Positions 23,429-36,369 of a stretch of DNA of 64,000 nt are shown piece after piece. Location: the NCBI GenBank assembly GCA_038502055.1, contig JAXRKN010000041.1, positions 211,001 to 275,000 of the forward strand, in the 5' to 3' direction. The translations under genes and the position numbers were made by a program. Source of the stretch: Tanytarsus gracilentus. Its lineage: Eukaryota; Arthropoda; Insecta; Diptera; Chironomidae. How positions within the stretch are numbered: position 1 is the stretch's first letter; each line of letters starts with the position of its first letter. The notes under the pieces were generated by a model. That model searched no databases and was not told where the DNA came from. It saw only the letters and a list, made by a program, of their open reading frames with translations.

Positions 23429-23530
23429 TAGTCTGGCAGAGGCTGTGTGACTCGTACGGACGGACAGACGGATGGACGGAATATCGAGCATATAAGCGTC
23501 CCCCACTTTGGTGGGTTGCGCTAAACACGA
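23429..23530 (-). mobile_element. end of the dispersed GCGTAACCC element family, inverted
   Basis: On the minus strand this reads AGCGCAACCCACCAAAGTGG, then GGACGCTTATATGCTC and a CCGTCCATCCGTCTGTCCGT tract. This is the same left end as 6759-6830 and 24755-24830. The rest of this copy is not recognisable. Confidence 0.55.
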
Positions 23531-23674
23531 TTCTCACACTCAATGTCAACTGCCTAACAAACAAAAAATTAAAGCCACTAAAAATTCAAACCGCAAAGCA
23601 CATTCATGGCTATTTTTTCTCCCTTCTCTCTTACTCCCACACAATCGTATCTTTGTGACGACTGACCTCAAAAT

Positions 23675-23810
23675 TTGAATGAATTTAATATTGGAATTTA
23701 AGATCCAAAAATTAGAGAAGTGCAGCAGTTTAAAAAAAACAAACAAACAAAAATTACCGCTCCACTTCTCTAATTTTTGTATCTTAAATACCAATATTAA
23801 ATTCATTCAA
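23675..23810. repeat. 48-bp inverted repeat, strong hairpin
   Basis: Arms 23675-23722 and 23763-23810 are complementary at 46 of 48 positions around a 40-bp A-rich loop. The outer ends read TTGAATGAATTTAATATTGG. No coding content. This could be a short MITE or a hairpin RNA precursor. Confidence 0.85.
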
Positions 23811-24754
23811 GTATTGCATACATACGTTTAATATGGTGCGATAAAGCTTTATAAAGCAAATATTAAAATTTAATTTTCAGTTCTCAAGAGAGTTATAACA
23901 AAATGTATAAAAATGTAAAAAATGTTTACTGATTTTAATAATTTTCCGTGCAAAATATCTAGTTGTACTATGATAAGGGAGTGTTGTAATTTTTTTTACT
24001 TATTTTATTTGCTGTTTTGCCAAATGAATGATGAAATTTGATGCTTTTATATATTTTTTCAGTCTCATGAATGACGCGTGTACAAAAAAGCCAAGACATT
24101 TTGGCCAATAATTTATAATTGGACTTGCCTTTGTAATAAAAAAATATTAACTTATTATCTTTATGTTTGAGATCAGATTACTCCATAACTATGAATGCTA
24201 GATAGTTCATGTTATACATCAATAGATGCAGAGTAAAAAGTTCTATAAAACTGAACCAAAATGTCTATGGTATTGGCGGAAATGTCTAAAAATGGACTGG
24301 CTTTTTTGTCTTTCCACCTAATGAATAAGTGTCCCGACACTCAACATAAAATTTATTTATTTTCTGCATATAACTGCAATATCAAATTTCATGTGAATTT
24401 CACACAGCAACGCCTGCATATAGCAAAAATATAGTGATATCCGCTGTAATAACCAGCAGATTTTTTTATTACATATTGGGCGATCTGATAGGCCTGATAT
24501 GGATGCTCCAAGGAAAAAAGTTTTATAAACAGCTGAGGAAAAGGTGATGAAGAATTAAGCCACCATGTGAGTGTTCATCGCTTGAAAAAATATCATGTGG
24601 TTGAAATTTTAATATGAAAAATGAAACCAGAGACATATTCATAAGAAATTTTTGAGCAAGTGAAAAGAGAAGAAACCCCTGTTGAGTTCTGAGGTACCAG
24701 TATAGAAACTAAATCAATTTAATTTATGTCAAAATATAAAAATTCTTTTTTAGC
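23811..24754. other. non-coding; possible old Tc1-like remnant
   Basis: ACAAAAAAGCCA at about 24086 and its complement TGGCTTTTTTGTC near 24300 suggest degraded inverted ends of a 220-bp element. Nothing else is recognised. Confidence 0.3.
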
Positions 24755-25277
24755 GTCACTCATACAAAGTGTGGTATGCTCATCTTTCCGGACGCTTATA
24801 TGTTCATATTTCCGTCCGTCTATCAATATGCACCTTCGACCAGCTAGAGACCTCGGGTTTTCGCATTATGTCCTGTTTTTCATACAAAATATTTCTTATG
24901 TGGTTTCATGGGCATCGTTGAACTCCTGATTGAACCAGCAATCGATTGGCTTGGATATGATGAAAATGGAATAGCATGAAAATGCAACATTAAACCTAAT
25001 GGATAAACTAGAACACCGTTGAGAAAATGGAACAGAATAGAAATTGAAACATTATGGAAAATGGGAAAAAATAAGCAAAATGGAACAGAATGGGAATTGG
25101 AACAAAGTATGGAAAATAGAACAAAGTAGCAATGGAAAATGACTTTTTCAAGGCTTTGCCAATTTTGTCTATGTAAGGCAAAAATTTTCTTAAAAAATTC
25201 TACCAAAAAATTTCCTATAAAATCATTTCCGATACTGATACGATGGGTTACGCGTTAACACCCACTAGTGGGTTTTG
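24755..25277 (+). mobile_element. dispersed GCGTAACCC-type element, copy 2
   Basis: The left part (GGTATGCTCATCTTTCCGGA, GACCAGCTAGAGACCTCGGG) and right part (GATGGGTTACGCG, hairpin CACCCACTAGTGGGTTTTG) correspond to the two ends of the element at 6759-8165. The middle is a degenerate AATGGAACA-rich stretch without coding capacity. Confidence 0.6.
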
Positions 25278-28200
25278 TAAAAAATTTCTCTTCTTGTTTT
25301 TAACCATAATCATCATATATTTTCGGCATCTTCCTACCTACTTGCCTGCTCAATTTCTTAATATGTGACGAAGATTTTACCCAGTGTTAAAGTCACAATT
25401 CACAAAAAAATTCAAAAATTAAAGATCTTTATTAGCTTTTCTTGATACACTTTCTTAATTTTTATCATTTACTTTATACGAAAAAAATCATCAATCAATG
25501 TTTTATAATTTTAGACATTTCATTATTCACTGGGTATGTGCAGCGTTGCTTCCACAGGAAAAAACATAATTCTTATTATTGAAATTAAAAAACTTGTTAA
25601 CTTTTAAAAAGATTGAAACTTGATAAACAGAGATATCTTAAAAATTAACGTTGTGTACATATTGCAAGTGATTCTAAAAGCGAACACATATTGCCAAAAT
25701 TGCGTTTGCGTTTATGATCTTTTTTCAGTCTTTACTCTCCTATGTTTTTTTTCACAAATAAGATATTTGATATGGTCGTGTTCCTTGTTTGGTAGAATCC
25801 TGGGTAGAATACAAATGGTCGACGAGCAGGAAAAACAAACTTGTAAATTAATTATTTTTCAATTTTATCATTGTGTCCGCGCTATCTTTTAAAAAGAATC
25901 ATGAAAAATTACTCAATGTTGACTAATTGTAAAGTAGACTTTCAGCGATCACCGTGTAAATTTAGAAAAAGTATATGGTTTTCAGTAAAACTTTTACTAA
26001 TTTCCGCATTACTTTGACAAACAATTTGTGAGAGATAAAAGAAGTTATAATTGTTGTTTCGAGGGTATGCAGAGTGAAATATAACTAAATTTCACGAATA
26101 TAACCATTTATACTCTTAAACTCTTTGCTATGTCAATTTTTATTAAATAATTGATATTCGTGAAATTTAGATAAAAGAAGTAATCATTTTTTAAAAAGTT
26201 TTCTCTGACTCAGCATATTTTGATGACTTATTTAAAAAAATTATGTTATCATAACTTCTTCGAAGCACGAAACAAGCATCTAAATTTTATTTTTCCCCTC
26301 AAATAAAGCCATTGAAATTAAAAACTGCATTTAAATTTTTAAATCTAGTGTTTGTTGTTTGTATTATTTTTCAGAGAATCAAATCATCGGTAGTAACAAT
26401 TTTCTTCTTCTTTTTATTCACAATAACTAAAATAAATATTCAATTTCCTTGGAAGCATCATGGACTTTTGAGTGCGAATGAGAGAGAGAGGACAGAATTC
26501 GAAAAAATTCCATATTGGCCCATGGTGCAAAGTTAAAAGAAAAATACGAAGAAAAAGATAAAATCTGTGAGTCGTTGTTATTTTTTTGGAACTCTCGTTT
26601 AATTTATTGAAAACTTATTTTTCTTTATTGTGTAAGTCTATTCATGAGGATATCTCACAGTTTAGTATGTTGCTAAAAATCTTATAAAGTATCGAAATTG
26701 AATGATTTCTAATGTATTCTCTCTGTTTTTACTTTATTTGTAAACGATCGAATTTCAGTCTCCAAGCAATAAGACATCAAGAAACTCGCAACGAAAATGA
26801 TCGAGCAGTTGAAAAGCTAGATAGCGAGAATAACACATTTGTCGAGACCATCATTCTTATTCGAATTCTCATTAGCGACATTTTTCGTTTGGTTCTCTTT
26901 CTGATTGAAATCATTTTATTAGAAAAATTAACGTTTAAAATGCATATTTTTTGCTTTAAGCTTGCTAATTGGATTGTGTGTATGCTTTGATTAATTAAAT
27001 ACCTGATACGCAAGAATTTGATTGCTACACTCATAAAAGTCTCAAGCGAATCAATTATAAAATGTGTAAGTAATCGGGTGTTTTTTTGCAACATACACGA
27101 ACAACAAAAACGGTAGAAAATGCTATAAGTGTTTTTAGTGATAAGGCAAGCGCACAGAAATAAATGCCTCTTTGGTATCAAACATTTTGCTTATCGCTTA
27201 TCATTTAACTTGTTGTTATCGTTTTCCCCGAGAATTAACGTGTGTGTACTAGAGACACATGGCTATACGCTGTAAAAATATTCTAAAAAACTTGCCTTCT
27301 GCTTCTGCTCTTTGCCTCATGCAATTATTATGATATTTTCTTTTCAGTTATTTCTCACTAATTTTTTTCTTTTCCTAAGATGTGGAGTATGTGTGCGTGC
27401 GAATACCTATTATTTCATATTCTTTGATGTGAAATGTATATAGAGCGAACTAGATTTTTTCCTCTCTTAGCTAAATTTTTTCCAATTTATTATGGAAATA
27501 TCACTACTTCACATCAATTGAGCTCAAGTCTGGCGTCTACTCTTTCTCTTAATTTTTAATACACTCTATATGAGAACACACTAAAACGTTTCAGGTTTCA
27601 CTTCGCTTTTCATCTAAGTTTTTTTGTCACCATCTATCACGACTATCCACCATGCTGTAGAGATAAATAAATATTCTACATGTTAATTTATTTTTTTATT
27701 CTTCTCTTTCTCGGTGTCGCAAAGTATTTGGAGCATAAATGTTTCCACACTTAAGTTATGATTTTGCAGATATTTGCTTTTAGCTACGAGCTCTTAGTCT
27801 CGAGTTCTATTCTTTCTTTTTATTTACGTCTGGAAAACATGATTTCCATCAACTCTTTAGCACATACTTGCGCACGGCAAAAACTTCACAAAAAGAAATT
27901 ATTAAATTTCTTTAATGTTCGATTTATTTAAACTATTCGGTAAAAATCGAACATTATTGTGCTCTAAAAGTACATAAAACTTTTCATTCAAATCAGTGTT
28001 CGCTCATTTTGTTTCGAGATAAATATTTTACAAAAATATTTCGTTTTACTCTCACTACATTATTTAAAACCACGCACTTTTTTATTTTGACTTTTTTCTT
28101 CACCTAATAAAAATAAATTCGATCAATTACCAAAGCAGATTTCCTAAAATATCAAATAAATTATGCGGAGAGGTCTTTCTCTACCGAAAACCCGAATGTG

Positions 28201-28550
28201 ATTGGAGAAGTAGAAGTGTAGATCATACATTTTTTGAGTTTATGTCGGCTAATGTCTCGTATATAAAGTGAGTACAGAAAAAGAGAGAATGAAGAGAAAA
28301 TCACGTTCGCTCGGAAACTTGTTTATGCTTTCATACTTGACTGTGTATGTCGGATTCTTCACAATTTTTACGTACGTTACATCATTTAACTAAGAGAAAC
28401 TAACACAACCGCAAATAAACATCAACCCTTTAATGCTTCTCAAAACACATATTTTATCATATCGCTTGATTTGGACCCGAGAGTGAGTTCATCAATTTTT
28501 AGGAATGGAAAATGTTAAGATTTTTACTGTTTTAAAAATTATTATATAAC
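25278..28550. other. AT-rich intergenic sequence, no gene seen
   Basis: No open frame with protein-like composition was found. At about 28257-28265 there is a TATATAAAG box, and about 25 bp later an ATG (28289) opens a 34-codon hydrophobic frame. This could be a first exon of the broken gene at 28.6 kb, but the splice phases do not fit. Confidence 0.4.
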
Positions 28551-29323
28551 TAGGAAAAGGCGAAAATTTCCATTTAAATCGGGTATTGCTTCCAGGAGAA
28601 ATGCATTTCCGATGCTTCATTCATAGAGTTGGTACGCTATTTGGCAGCTTCGCAAACCGTGGTTTAGATTTTAATCTCGACAACATCCCGATAATTATTC
28701 GAGATCTTAAACTTGCTTCGGACAATGATGAGTTTTTAATAGAGGAGACCCTCTATTATACAAGGTTTTTTAAGATTTTTGCACATCTTGGCATTAACAG
28801 TCATGCCAGTATATTTTGAGGATACTCGAATTTTAATTGAGGATATGGTGGTAGCACTGCATCAGATACTTGGATTTGCAGTTCATGGCGTACCTTTCCA
28901 TCCATCAGATTTTACTGGATCAATAATGTACACTCTCCGTGCTCACGTTCGAAATTTCTCTCGGCAAATCAGTCCAGTGCCACAAAAAGCTGTCGACTGT
29001 CTAAATTTTTTTGAACATGCCTTAATTAAAACATTCAGAGAGATCCAAAATCCAATGAGAAAATGGAATCTTTTGACATTCGAAGGGACTTTTTCAAATA
29101 ATTTTAGTCACGAAATTATGCTCATAGATACGGATGAGTTTGACTGTAAATCCATCAGATATGAGATTTATCTCACAAGAATATTCTAATAAATATTTTT
29201 AATTTTAGTTGGAAGCGTCTCTGACACAGTTGAAACCTTCGTATCAGCGAAAGAAGTCAAGCCATCCCTGCACAACATGCATACAAGTTTACATTTTATA
29301 ACAAATTTTTTTACAATGTAATG
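28551..29323 (+). pseudogene. orphan protein gene with a frame break
   Basis: Two overlapping frames read as one protein. The first (from about 28557, with an in-frame ATG at 28601) runs HFRCFIHRVGTLFGSF to EETLYYTRFF. The second continues HILALTVMPVYFEDTRILIE to about 29145 and, through a possible 60-bp intron (TGTAAATCC..TTTTAG), to GSVSDTVETF and a stop at 29323. The frame changes near the T-run at 28762-28772. I do not recognise the family. Composition is protein-like throughout, so this is either a young pseudogene or an intact gene with a homopolymer sequencing error. No first exon could be fixed. Confidence 0.5.
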
Positions 29324-30767
29324 CTGAGAAAGAAAAAATAATAAATTAATTAAAATTAATGAAAAAATTTCTTTTTAAACAACATATAATTTATTCAATA
29401 CTGATTTGCAAAATGTAAACATTACATCGAGTGTGAAAGTAAATTTAATTTAACTTGCAAATGTTTATCTTTTCTAAATTGTATTTCGGTGGAATATATA
29501 TTACCATTCTATATTTAAAATAAATATCGTAGCATCTAAAAGAAAGAGTAAAATATTGTATGCACATATCTCACGATTGATAATTTTTTATTTCTATTTA
29601 AAAAATAGAAGATACAAAATTTCAACTTTTAATGTTTTGTTTTTGTGACTCTCAAGGAAGTTCATACAAGAAGTTTTAGTAACTTTAAATGGACATAGTT
29701 TTCATTTCCCCTTTTGATGGTTATATTGAATAAAATACTTTTATGGCTCTGTGAGAAAAAATCTAGAAAATATTTCCTTGAACTCATTAAACGTCAGTGA
29801 CTACGTGCTTCAATAATATTAATATATAAAAGTTGTACACATATAAGAGTGTAAATGTGTCTCCCGCTTGTTGTTATTATGCCTTAACAAATAAATTTCT
29901 ATAAACTCAAGAGGAAATTTTTTTGCCTGCTTCACAAACTTTGATTAATCATGAAACGAAATATTTCAAGTTTTGGATTTATGCGCAAGATCTTTAACTT
30001 ACACACAAACACACACGAACACTCATTCATGAAGCATAGAAAGAGAAAATTTGGATCCTAAAATTGAATTTTCTTCTTCCCTCCTTACTCATTCACTCTC
30101 TCCCCATATACAAATTACGAGCAATGATAGCATAGGGAAAATTTTACACATTTGCCAACCGATATTCTCTCAAGGCAGAAAAAATCGAAAGTAATCCATC
30201 ATTCTCTATGCTGATATCAAGAATTTAGTCACAAATACTATGCTACCAAATCCTGCTTTTATGAAATCAAATTAAAACCTTTAACCATATTTCTTTGAAA
30301 AAATCTAAAGGCAATATTCGTCATATTAAATCCTTCATCAACTCCACCTTTCTACGCATTATGCTGCTGCTGCTACACACGATTACTGGATTCTTGAAAC
30401 GTTAACAGTTCTTTCTTTATAAATTTTACTTCTTGATCCTTTTCTCTGCCAAGTTCCAAAGTAGTTTAGTTTTTTACATTAAGACTTTAGTTCCATTTCG
30501 TAAATTGTAAATTAAACTATACATCAGCGTATCACGTTGTTTACGTCATAATCCACACAATGCAATATTATGACAGCTTTGTCCACCATCATCATTACTT
30601 TTGGTAATGACTACAGCCTTTTGGATATTTGTTTACTTCATGCTTCCAAAAATTGTTTTCCGATTGAATTGCAAATTGAGTTTAAAATTTTAAAACAAAA
30701 TAATATCAAATATTTACACAAAAAGTAGAGACTGGCAAAAAGAAGAGGGAAAATTCATTTATTACGT
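29324..30767. other. intergenic, no gene seen
   Basis: AT-rich without protein-like frames or recognisable repeats. Confidence 0.4.
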
Positions 30768-31059
30768 CCCTTGTGGCACAGAAAAGGAAAAATAAAGGAA
30801 TTTTGATGGAACTTGCATGGAATCTTTCGGAACTTGCATGGAAAAAAATAACTTGACGGAAATTTGAAGGAATTTAATGGAACTTGACGGAATTTCAATG
30901 GAATTTCTGCGACCACTTTACCGGAAATTTGACGGAATTTGATGGAAAAAAAACTTAAAATTATTATTTTTAAGGAAAATTTGGAAATCCATTGGAAAAG
31001 TATAGGAAATTTTTTCCATTTTTTTCAAATTTCTTATGGAAATCTTTAGGATTTTATGG

Positions 31060-31800
31060 AAAAAATATTCCATCAAAATTCGTCAAATTCGTTAAGAAAA
31101 GTTTGGAATTTTAAGAATTTTTCATCAAAATTCCGTCATGTTCCGTTTAGGAAAAGTTTGGAATTTTAACGGAATTTTTTCATCAAAATTCCGTCAAGTT
31201 CCGTTAAGAAAAGTTGTGGAATTTCAACGGAATTTATTTTCCATCAAAATTCCGTCATGTTCCGTTTAGGAAGAATGTGGAATTTTAACGGAATTTATTT
31301 TCCATCAAAATTCCGTCATGTTCCGGTTAGGGAAAAGTTTAATTTTACAATTTATTTTCATCAAAATTCCGTCATGTTCGTTTAGGAAAAATGTGATTTT
31401 AACGGAATTTATTTCATCACAATTCCGTCATCTTCCGTTTCGGCCAAACTTGTGGAATATTAACCGAATTTATTTTCCATCAAAATTCCGTCATGTTCCT
31501 TTAGGAAAAGTTTGAATTTTAACGGAATTTATTTTCCATCAAAATTCCGTCATCTTCCGTTTAGGAAAAATGTGGATTTTAACGAATTTTTTCCATCAAA
31601 ATTCGGTCATGTTCCGTTTAGAAAATTTGTGGAATTTTAACGGAATTTATTTTCCATCAAAATTCCGTCATGTTCCGTTTAGGAAAGTTGTGGAATTTTA
31701 ACGGAATTTATTTTCCATTAAATTTCCGTCAATTTCCGTTTAGGAAACAGTTGGAATTTTCAAGGAATTTATTTTCCAACAAAATTCCTTTAAATTTCCA
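31060..31800 (+). repeat. minisatellite, unit about 60 bp, about 12 copies
   Basis: The repeated core is CATCAAAATTCCGTCATG, then TTCCGTTTAGGAAAAGT, then GGAATTTTAACGGAATTTA. Copies vary by small indels. Short degenerate versions flank the array from about 30840 to 31060. Confidence 0.85.
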
Positions 31801-31888
31801 ATGGACTTTTTGTTAGATTTCCATCGGAAGTCCATTGGAAAGTTATTTTAATATTGCTTTTGCCAAAAATAATTTAATATATATTTTG

Positions 31889-31953
31889 GCTTCGTGACGG
31901 AATGGTAAAGGGCGCAACGTGATAAGGAGTCCTCGGTTCGATCTCGGTGGAGA
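31889..31953 (+). repeat. tRNA-like (A-box/B-box) segment, SINE head or tRNA relic
   Basis: GGCTTCGTGACGGAATGGTA resembles the acceptor/D-arm (A box), and CCTCGGTTCGATCTCGG resembles the T-arm (B box GGTTCGANNCC). Stems pair poorly and the B box has a mismatch, so it is not a functional tRNA. Confidence 0.45.
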
Positions 31954-32466
31954 AAAAAGATGTAGTAAAAAATAAATAATTTCCTATAATTTCCAACAGA
32001 TTTCCAGAACTCAGAATCAGCTATGACAACGACTTCAAATGTTACCTCTTCAGGCCCAGGTAGGATCCAGAAGTGGGCCCGAGCTGCGAAGGATCCAAAA
32101 ATTTATTTTTTTCTTATGGATTCCATTAGTTATTTTTCCATTGGATTTCCATTGGATTTCCATGGTCCATGGATGTGTTCCGAGATGGGATCGGATAGAT
32201 TCCGAATTCGAGGAATCTCCGGGATTATCGAATCCGGCTAACCAGGATCCGGTTCCGGACCTCGGATTTCTTCATCAGGAACCATGACAGATCGGTGATC
32301 CATCAACCTTTTCCATTAAACCCATGTATAAATATTTATACTTTTCCGGGTTTTGTGGAAGATTGTCCTTTTGCCCCTTTTTCCGACGGAATTTTTCCGT
32401 CAAGTTCCACCAAAATTCCAGTAAAGTTCCTACATTTTTCCTTTTCTGTGCTACAAGGGCTATATC

Positions 32467-35123
32467 TTTTAGTTGCGAGAAGGGAAGGACACTGATGAGG
32501 AAAAATACTTAAACACTCGATTGTTGTGAGGAGTTAATGCTACGGGCACTTAGGGCAAAGTGAGAGCAAAGTGATTGATAGGATGGTAAATTGATTCTAA
32601 AGTTGCTTCATTTTGCATAATGACGTTGAAAAAATAAGCGAAAAAATCCTAGATTTTAATATTTCACTTACCTTTTCTTCCTTAGACGTTATATCTACGC
32701 AAAACTTTATATTATTCCAATCGCCAATTTATTCACAAAAATGCCACCATTTCACTTTCACCTTCATTTCCTATGTTCAACAATTTTCATATAATTCAAT
32801 TTTATTTCCAATTTCCACTGCTCATAAGTTTTGATGGTTTCTATACGCTAGTTGTTTCCGTTTGCACCAAGAAAATCCACGGGGTGCTTAAAATGTCAAA
32901 TTAAAACTAATTTAGGTGGCAATACTTCAATTTATGTAACAGAAAACAAATTTGCAGTCATTTTTAAAAAATTTAAACACGCAGCAAAGCAATCAAACAC
33001 TATCATATCACATTCGTTTTTGTTGCGCCAATATTTTTTCTCCTTCTCTTTAATCAAATCACACCCATTATTTTATGCTAGCTGCTCAGCTCAGGAGCAG
33101 CATAATACCGACACACTCATTCCGAGAAAGTAATTGAAAAATATCCTTTGCATATATGCACAAAAACACGACACACACGACACTTCGCATATATTTTGGA
33201 AGAAATTTTAATTTTTATGTACGGATATGAAATTTGATAGTTAACTATTAAATAAGTAACTCGGTTGCAAAAATTTTCCTTTTTTTTATTCACTCACTCA
33301 ATTGAATTATTACTGCTGGTTGTTTGTGTGTGATAGCGGAATGGAAAAAATGCGAGTCAAAGCGAAGCGAAAGCAAACAAAATAATGACGATAATGACGA
33401 TGAAAATGGAAAATGTTATGTGCTGTGGAGTTTCTCTCATTTATATTTATGTTTTCTCTCGCTCTCTTTTATTAAATTTTATAAAGAGAAAGAGAGAGTT
33501 TACATCTTTATTTTTTTAAGAATTGTCATTTTTTAATTTAATTGATTGATTGATTGTTAAGAGATAGCCGCTGAATTTAATCAGGAAAGACGCGCCCGTT
33601 TTTGTCTCCTTTCCATAGCTTGCGGGCTAGGCTGAGGATTAAAACGTAACCTTTGCATATTAACTTTAAAGTATGAATAACTTTTAAGAGACTATATTAT
33701 ATTACCCTATTGGCAGACGTCCCCTCAGGAATCGTCCACCGAGTAACTGCACACATAGCTCAAGTGAAAAATGCCGGCGATCGAATAACCTCTCTTAGAG
33801 TTTTAGTGTTAGTCATCATGGGACGCCCAGCGGAAAAAACCAATCAGGACGCCGTATTCCATGACGTTAAAATTTTCATAGTGAATTCACAATTGTGGGT
33901 TAGTTAACTGAACCTTTACGATTGCAGTGTATAAAAGTTACCGTCACTACAACCTTGCTCAGCCCTAACAAGCTGTTAGGCACTGGCACACCCACAATAC
34001 AAAATAAACCAACATAAAACATAAATTTATAAACTCTGCCTTCCTCAACTGTGTCACTAAGATTAACAGTTGGTTTTGCTGGATACCAACGAAAATTATA
34101 TAAATAATTAACTTCAATGTGAAGAATCAATTAAATGTTAGTTTGTTTTAAACAGAATTAGTTTTAAAAATTTCTTCAATGCGAATGTGTAATAAGAAGT
34201 TGAAGATCCTCTGAAGAAAAAGAAAAATGGAACGCATAAGTACTGAAACAAGTATAATTTTAGAGGTTAAGACCCATTTTAAAAAGATCCAGAAAAGATC
34301 CAGCTAAATCAAAACAAACATTTTAAAATTTTTTTAAATTTACATCGTTTCAATGTGAAACAATAACAATTAAGTGATTAACTAACCACTTTTAAGCAAG
34401 AATGAGTGAGTAATTGTTTATTTAAACGCATTTAAAGTAAAATCAATGGTTAAAAATTTCCAAGATTTTCTTTCACTCATTCTCACTTATTTACCTGACT
34501 TAAATGGAGAAACTCGACGACACGAAGATGGATTGAGGATTTAACTATACGATAACACTATTTTTAATATTTTAAATACACTAGAACACTTAAAAAAACG
34601 TAATTAATTTTAAATTGTAATGTTTACATTTCGAGGGTAAACTTTTTCCTATAAATGTTTCGTAGTCTTTTGAGTATTTATTGCAGATGAGAATAAAAAA
34701 ATTATCAAAAACTATTGTTTGGGAATATTTCAAAATATTATTGCTACACTTTACTATAATTATTGGAATATTTGCAACTATAAATTAATTTATTTACTCA
34801 TCAAAAGTCCTAAAATTATTATGTTTTTTCAAGTGCTTTAAAATTTTTTGTAACGTTTATTTTTAACTTAGATGTCCATTCAATTTTATTATTCCCCAAA
34901 ATTGTTTTTTTGATTTCTCATTCTACTAGTAGGATATGGACTTTTACAAAAATGAATAATGTCAACGAACTAACAAAATTTAAATTGTAGAATTCGAATA
35001 TCTACTAAACAAATAAAATGTCTACAGTTCTAAAAAAATGTTTTGTTTATTTCGAATTCGCGCACATGTTTAAAATATAAATATATTTTGAGGAATAATA
35101 AAATTGAGTAAATTGGATTAGTA
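32467..35123. other. intergenic, with one GC-richer unassigned block
   Basis: About 33580-33900 is GC-richer than its surroundings and partly open on the plus strand. About 33900-34130 is open on the minus strand. Neither translation is recognised. 34475-34610 resembles the interior of the element at 3157-3888. Confidence 0.4.
34475..34610 (+). repeat. diverged copy of part of the 3157-3888 element
   Basis: It aligns with 3590-3720 over about 130 bp (TTTACCTGACTT, AACTCGA, TATTTTTAA, ACACTTAAA) at an estimated two thirds identity. The terminal repeats of the element are not seen here. Confidence 0.5.
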
Positions 35124-36110
35124 ATGTCGCTCCTTCGAATTAAAAAACCAAAAACCAGAAAGGGCAAGGCTGCTTTATTGGAAAAAGAGCCAAAAACCAT
35201 CGAAAACATCAAAAAAACTTTGATTTTGGAAGGACGCAAAAGTTCAGTTTCGTTGAAGGAGTTTTTGAAGGATATTTGCAGCTTGAAGAAGCCTAATTGT
35301 AAGGCATTAACAAGACATAACGACATTACGCCGTTCGAGGATCAAACACCTCTTGAGACATTGGCAAGTAAGAACGACTGTCATCTTTTCATTTTCGGAT
35401 CACATTCAAAGAAGAGACCAGACAACTTAATTCTTGGACGAGTGTATGATCAGCAGATTCTGGATATGATTGAGTTTGGCCTAAAAAAATTCAAGAGCAT
35501 CAACGAATTCAAAAACGAGAAAATAGGAGTTTCATGCAAACCCCTCTTGGTGTTTAATGGCGAAACTTGGTCCAAAACAGAGGAACTGCGAAGAGTAAAG
35601 AACCTTTTTGTTGACATGTTTCACATGGAAGATGTTGAGACCATTCGTCTTCAAGGTATACCAAATCACTTTCTTTCTTTAACTCATGATCTTTTGTGAA
35701 TTTTTTGAAATTAATGTTTGAAATAATTTTTTCTTCAAGGTATCGAGCATGTTTTAAGCTTTACGCTCAGCTCGGATCTAACAATCATGATTAGATCGTA
35801 TAAAGTTTTACTTAAAAAGTCGGGATTGAAGACACCACGCATTGAACTAGAGGAGATAGGACCTTCAATTGACTTATCAATTCGCAGAACAAAAGTTGCT
35901 TCAAAAGATTTGTATAAACTCGCAAACAAGAAACCGGCCGTGCTCAAAGTTACAAAGAAGAAGAATGTATCAAGAGATGGATTAGGCAACGTGAAAGCTC
36001 GTGTTCATATCGACAAACAAGTCATTACAAAGTTGCAGACAAGAAAGATGAAAGGTTTAAAGAAGACTCCCGAAGAACGCAAATTAAAAAAAAATACTTT
36101 ACAAAAATAA
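35124..36110 (+). CDS. RPF2: ribosome production factor 2 homologue (Brix domain)
   Basis: Nucleolar factor that, with Rrs1, brings the 5S RNP to the large ribosomal subunit precursor. Exons 35124-35655 and 35740-36110 encode 300 residues, close to the 306 of human RPF2. Visible family features are the N-terminal LRIKKPKTRKGKAAL and LKKPNCKALTRHNDITPFED, FIFGSHSKKRPDNLILGR in the Brix domain, RSYKVLLKKSGLKTPRIELE and, near the end, KLQTRKMKGLKKTPEER. The C-terminal third is highly basic. The start ATG is the first in the exon and matches the family start. Confidence 0.95.
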
Positions 36111-36369
36111 ATTTGTATTTTTCTATATAAACTTCAATAAAATTTCGATATTTTGAATCATGGATATACATATAACGGATATTTAATTTTTAAATTTGCG
36201 TAGTTCATGCAGGGCTTGTTTACAAAATATTGAAATTTTAAAAATATTAAAATTTTAAAGTTAAGAGGTTAGTAAGTATTATTAAAAGCATGTTTTAACT
36301 AAATGTTAAGATGAACTGTTTCTCCTTTATAAAAATATTAACCTTACACGTCTTTTTTAGCTAAACATT

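Larger units (their letters stand above)
30768..32466. mobile_element. 1.7-kb non-autonomous element carrying a minisatellite
   Basis: The left end (CCCTTGTGGCACAGAAAAGG, then AAAAATAAAGGAA) and the right end (reverse complement CCCTTGTAGCACAGAAAAGG, then AAAAATGTAGGAA) match as terminal inverted repeats of about 40 bp. Inside lie a TTCCGTCA-based minisatellite, a tRNA-like segment and a GC-richer block (about 32040-32290). No transposase frame is seen and a target-site duplication is not obvious. Confidence 0.65.

Noticed and set aside
31889..31953. Functional tRNA gene
   Set aside because: A-box and B-box-like strings are present but the acceptor and T stems do not pair and the B box is mutated; it lies inside a transposon.
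33710..34130. Two short open frames (plus 33710-33907, minus 33900-34130) as a gene pair
   Set aside because: The block is GC-richer and open, but neither translation has a recognisable motif or believable exon boundaries; left as unassigned sequence.
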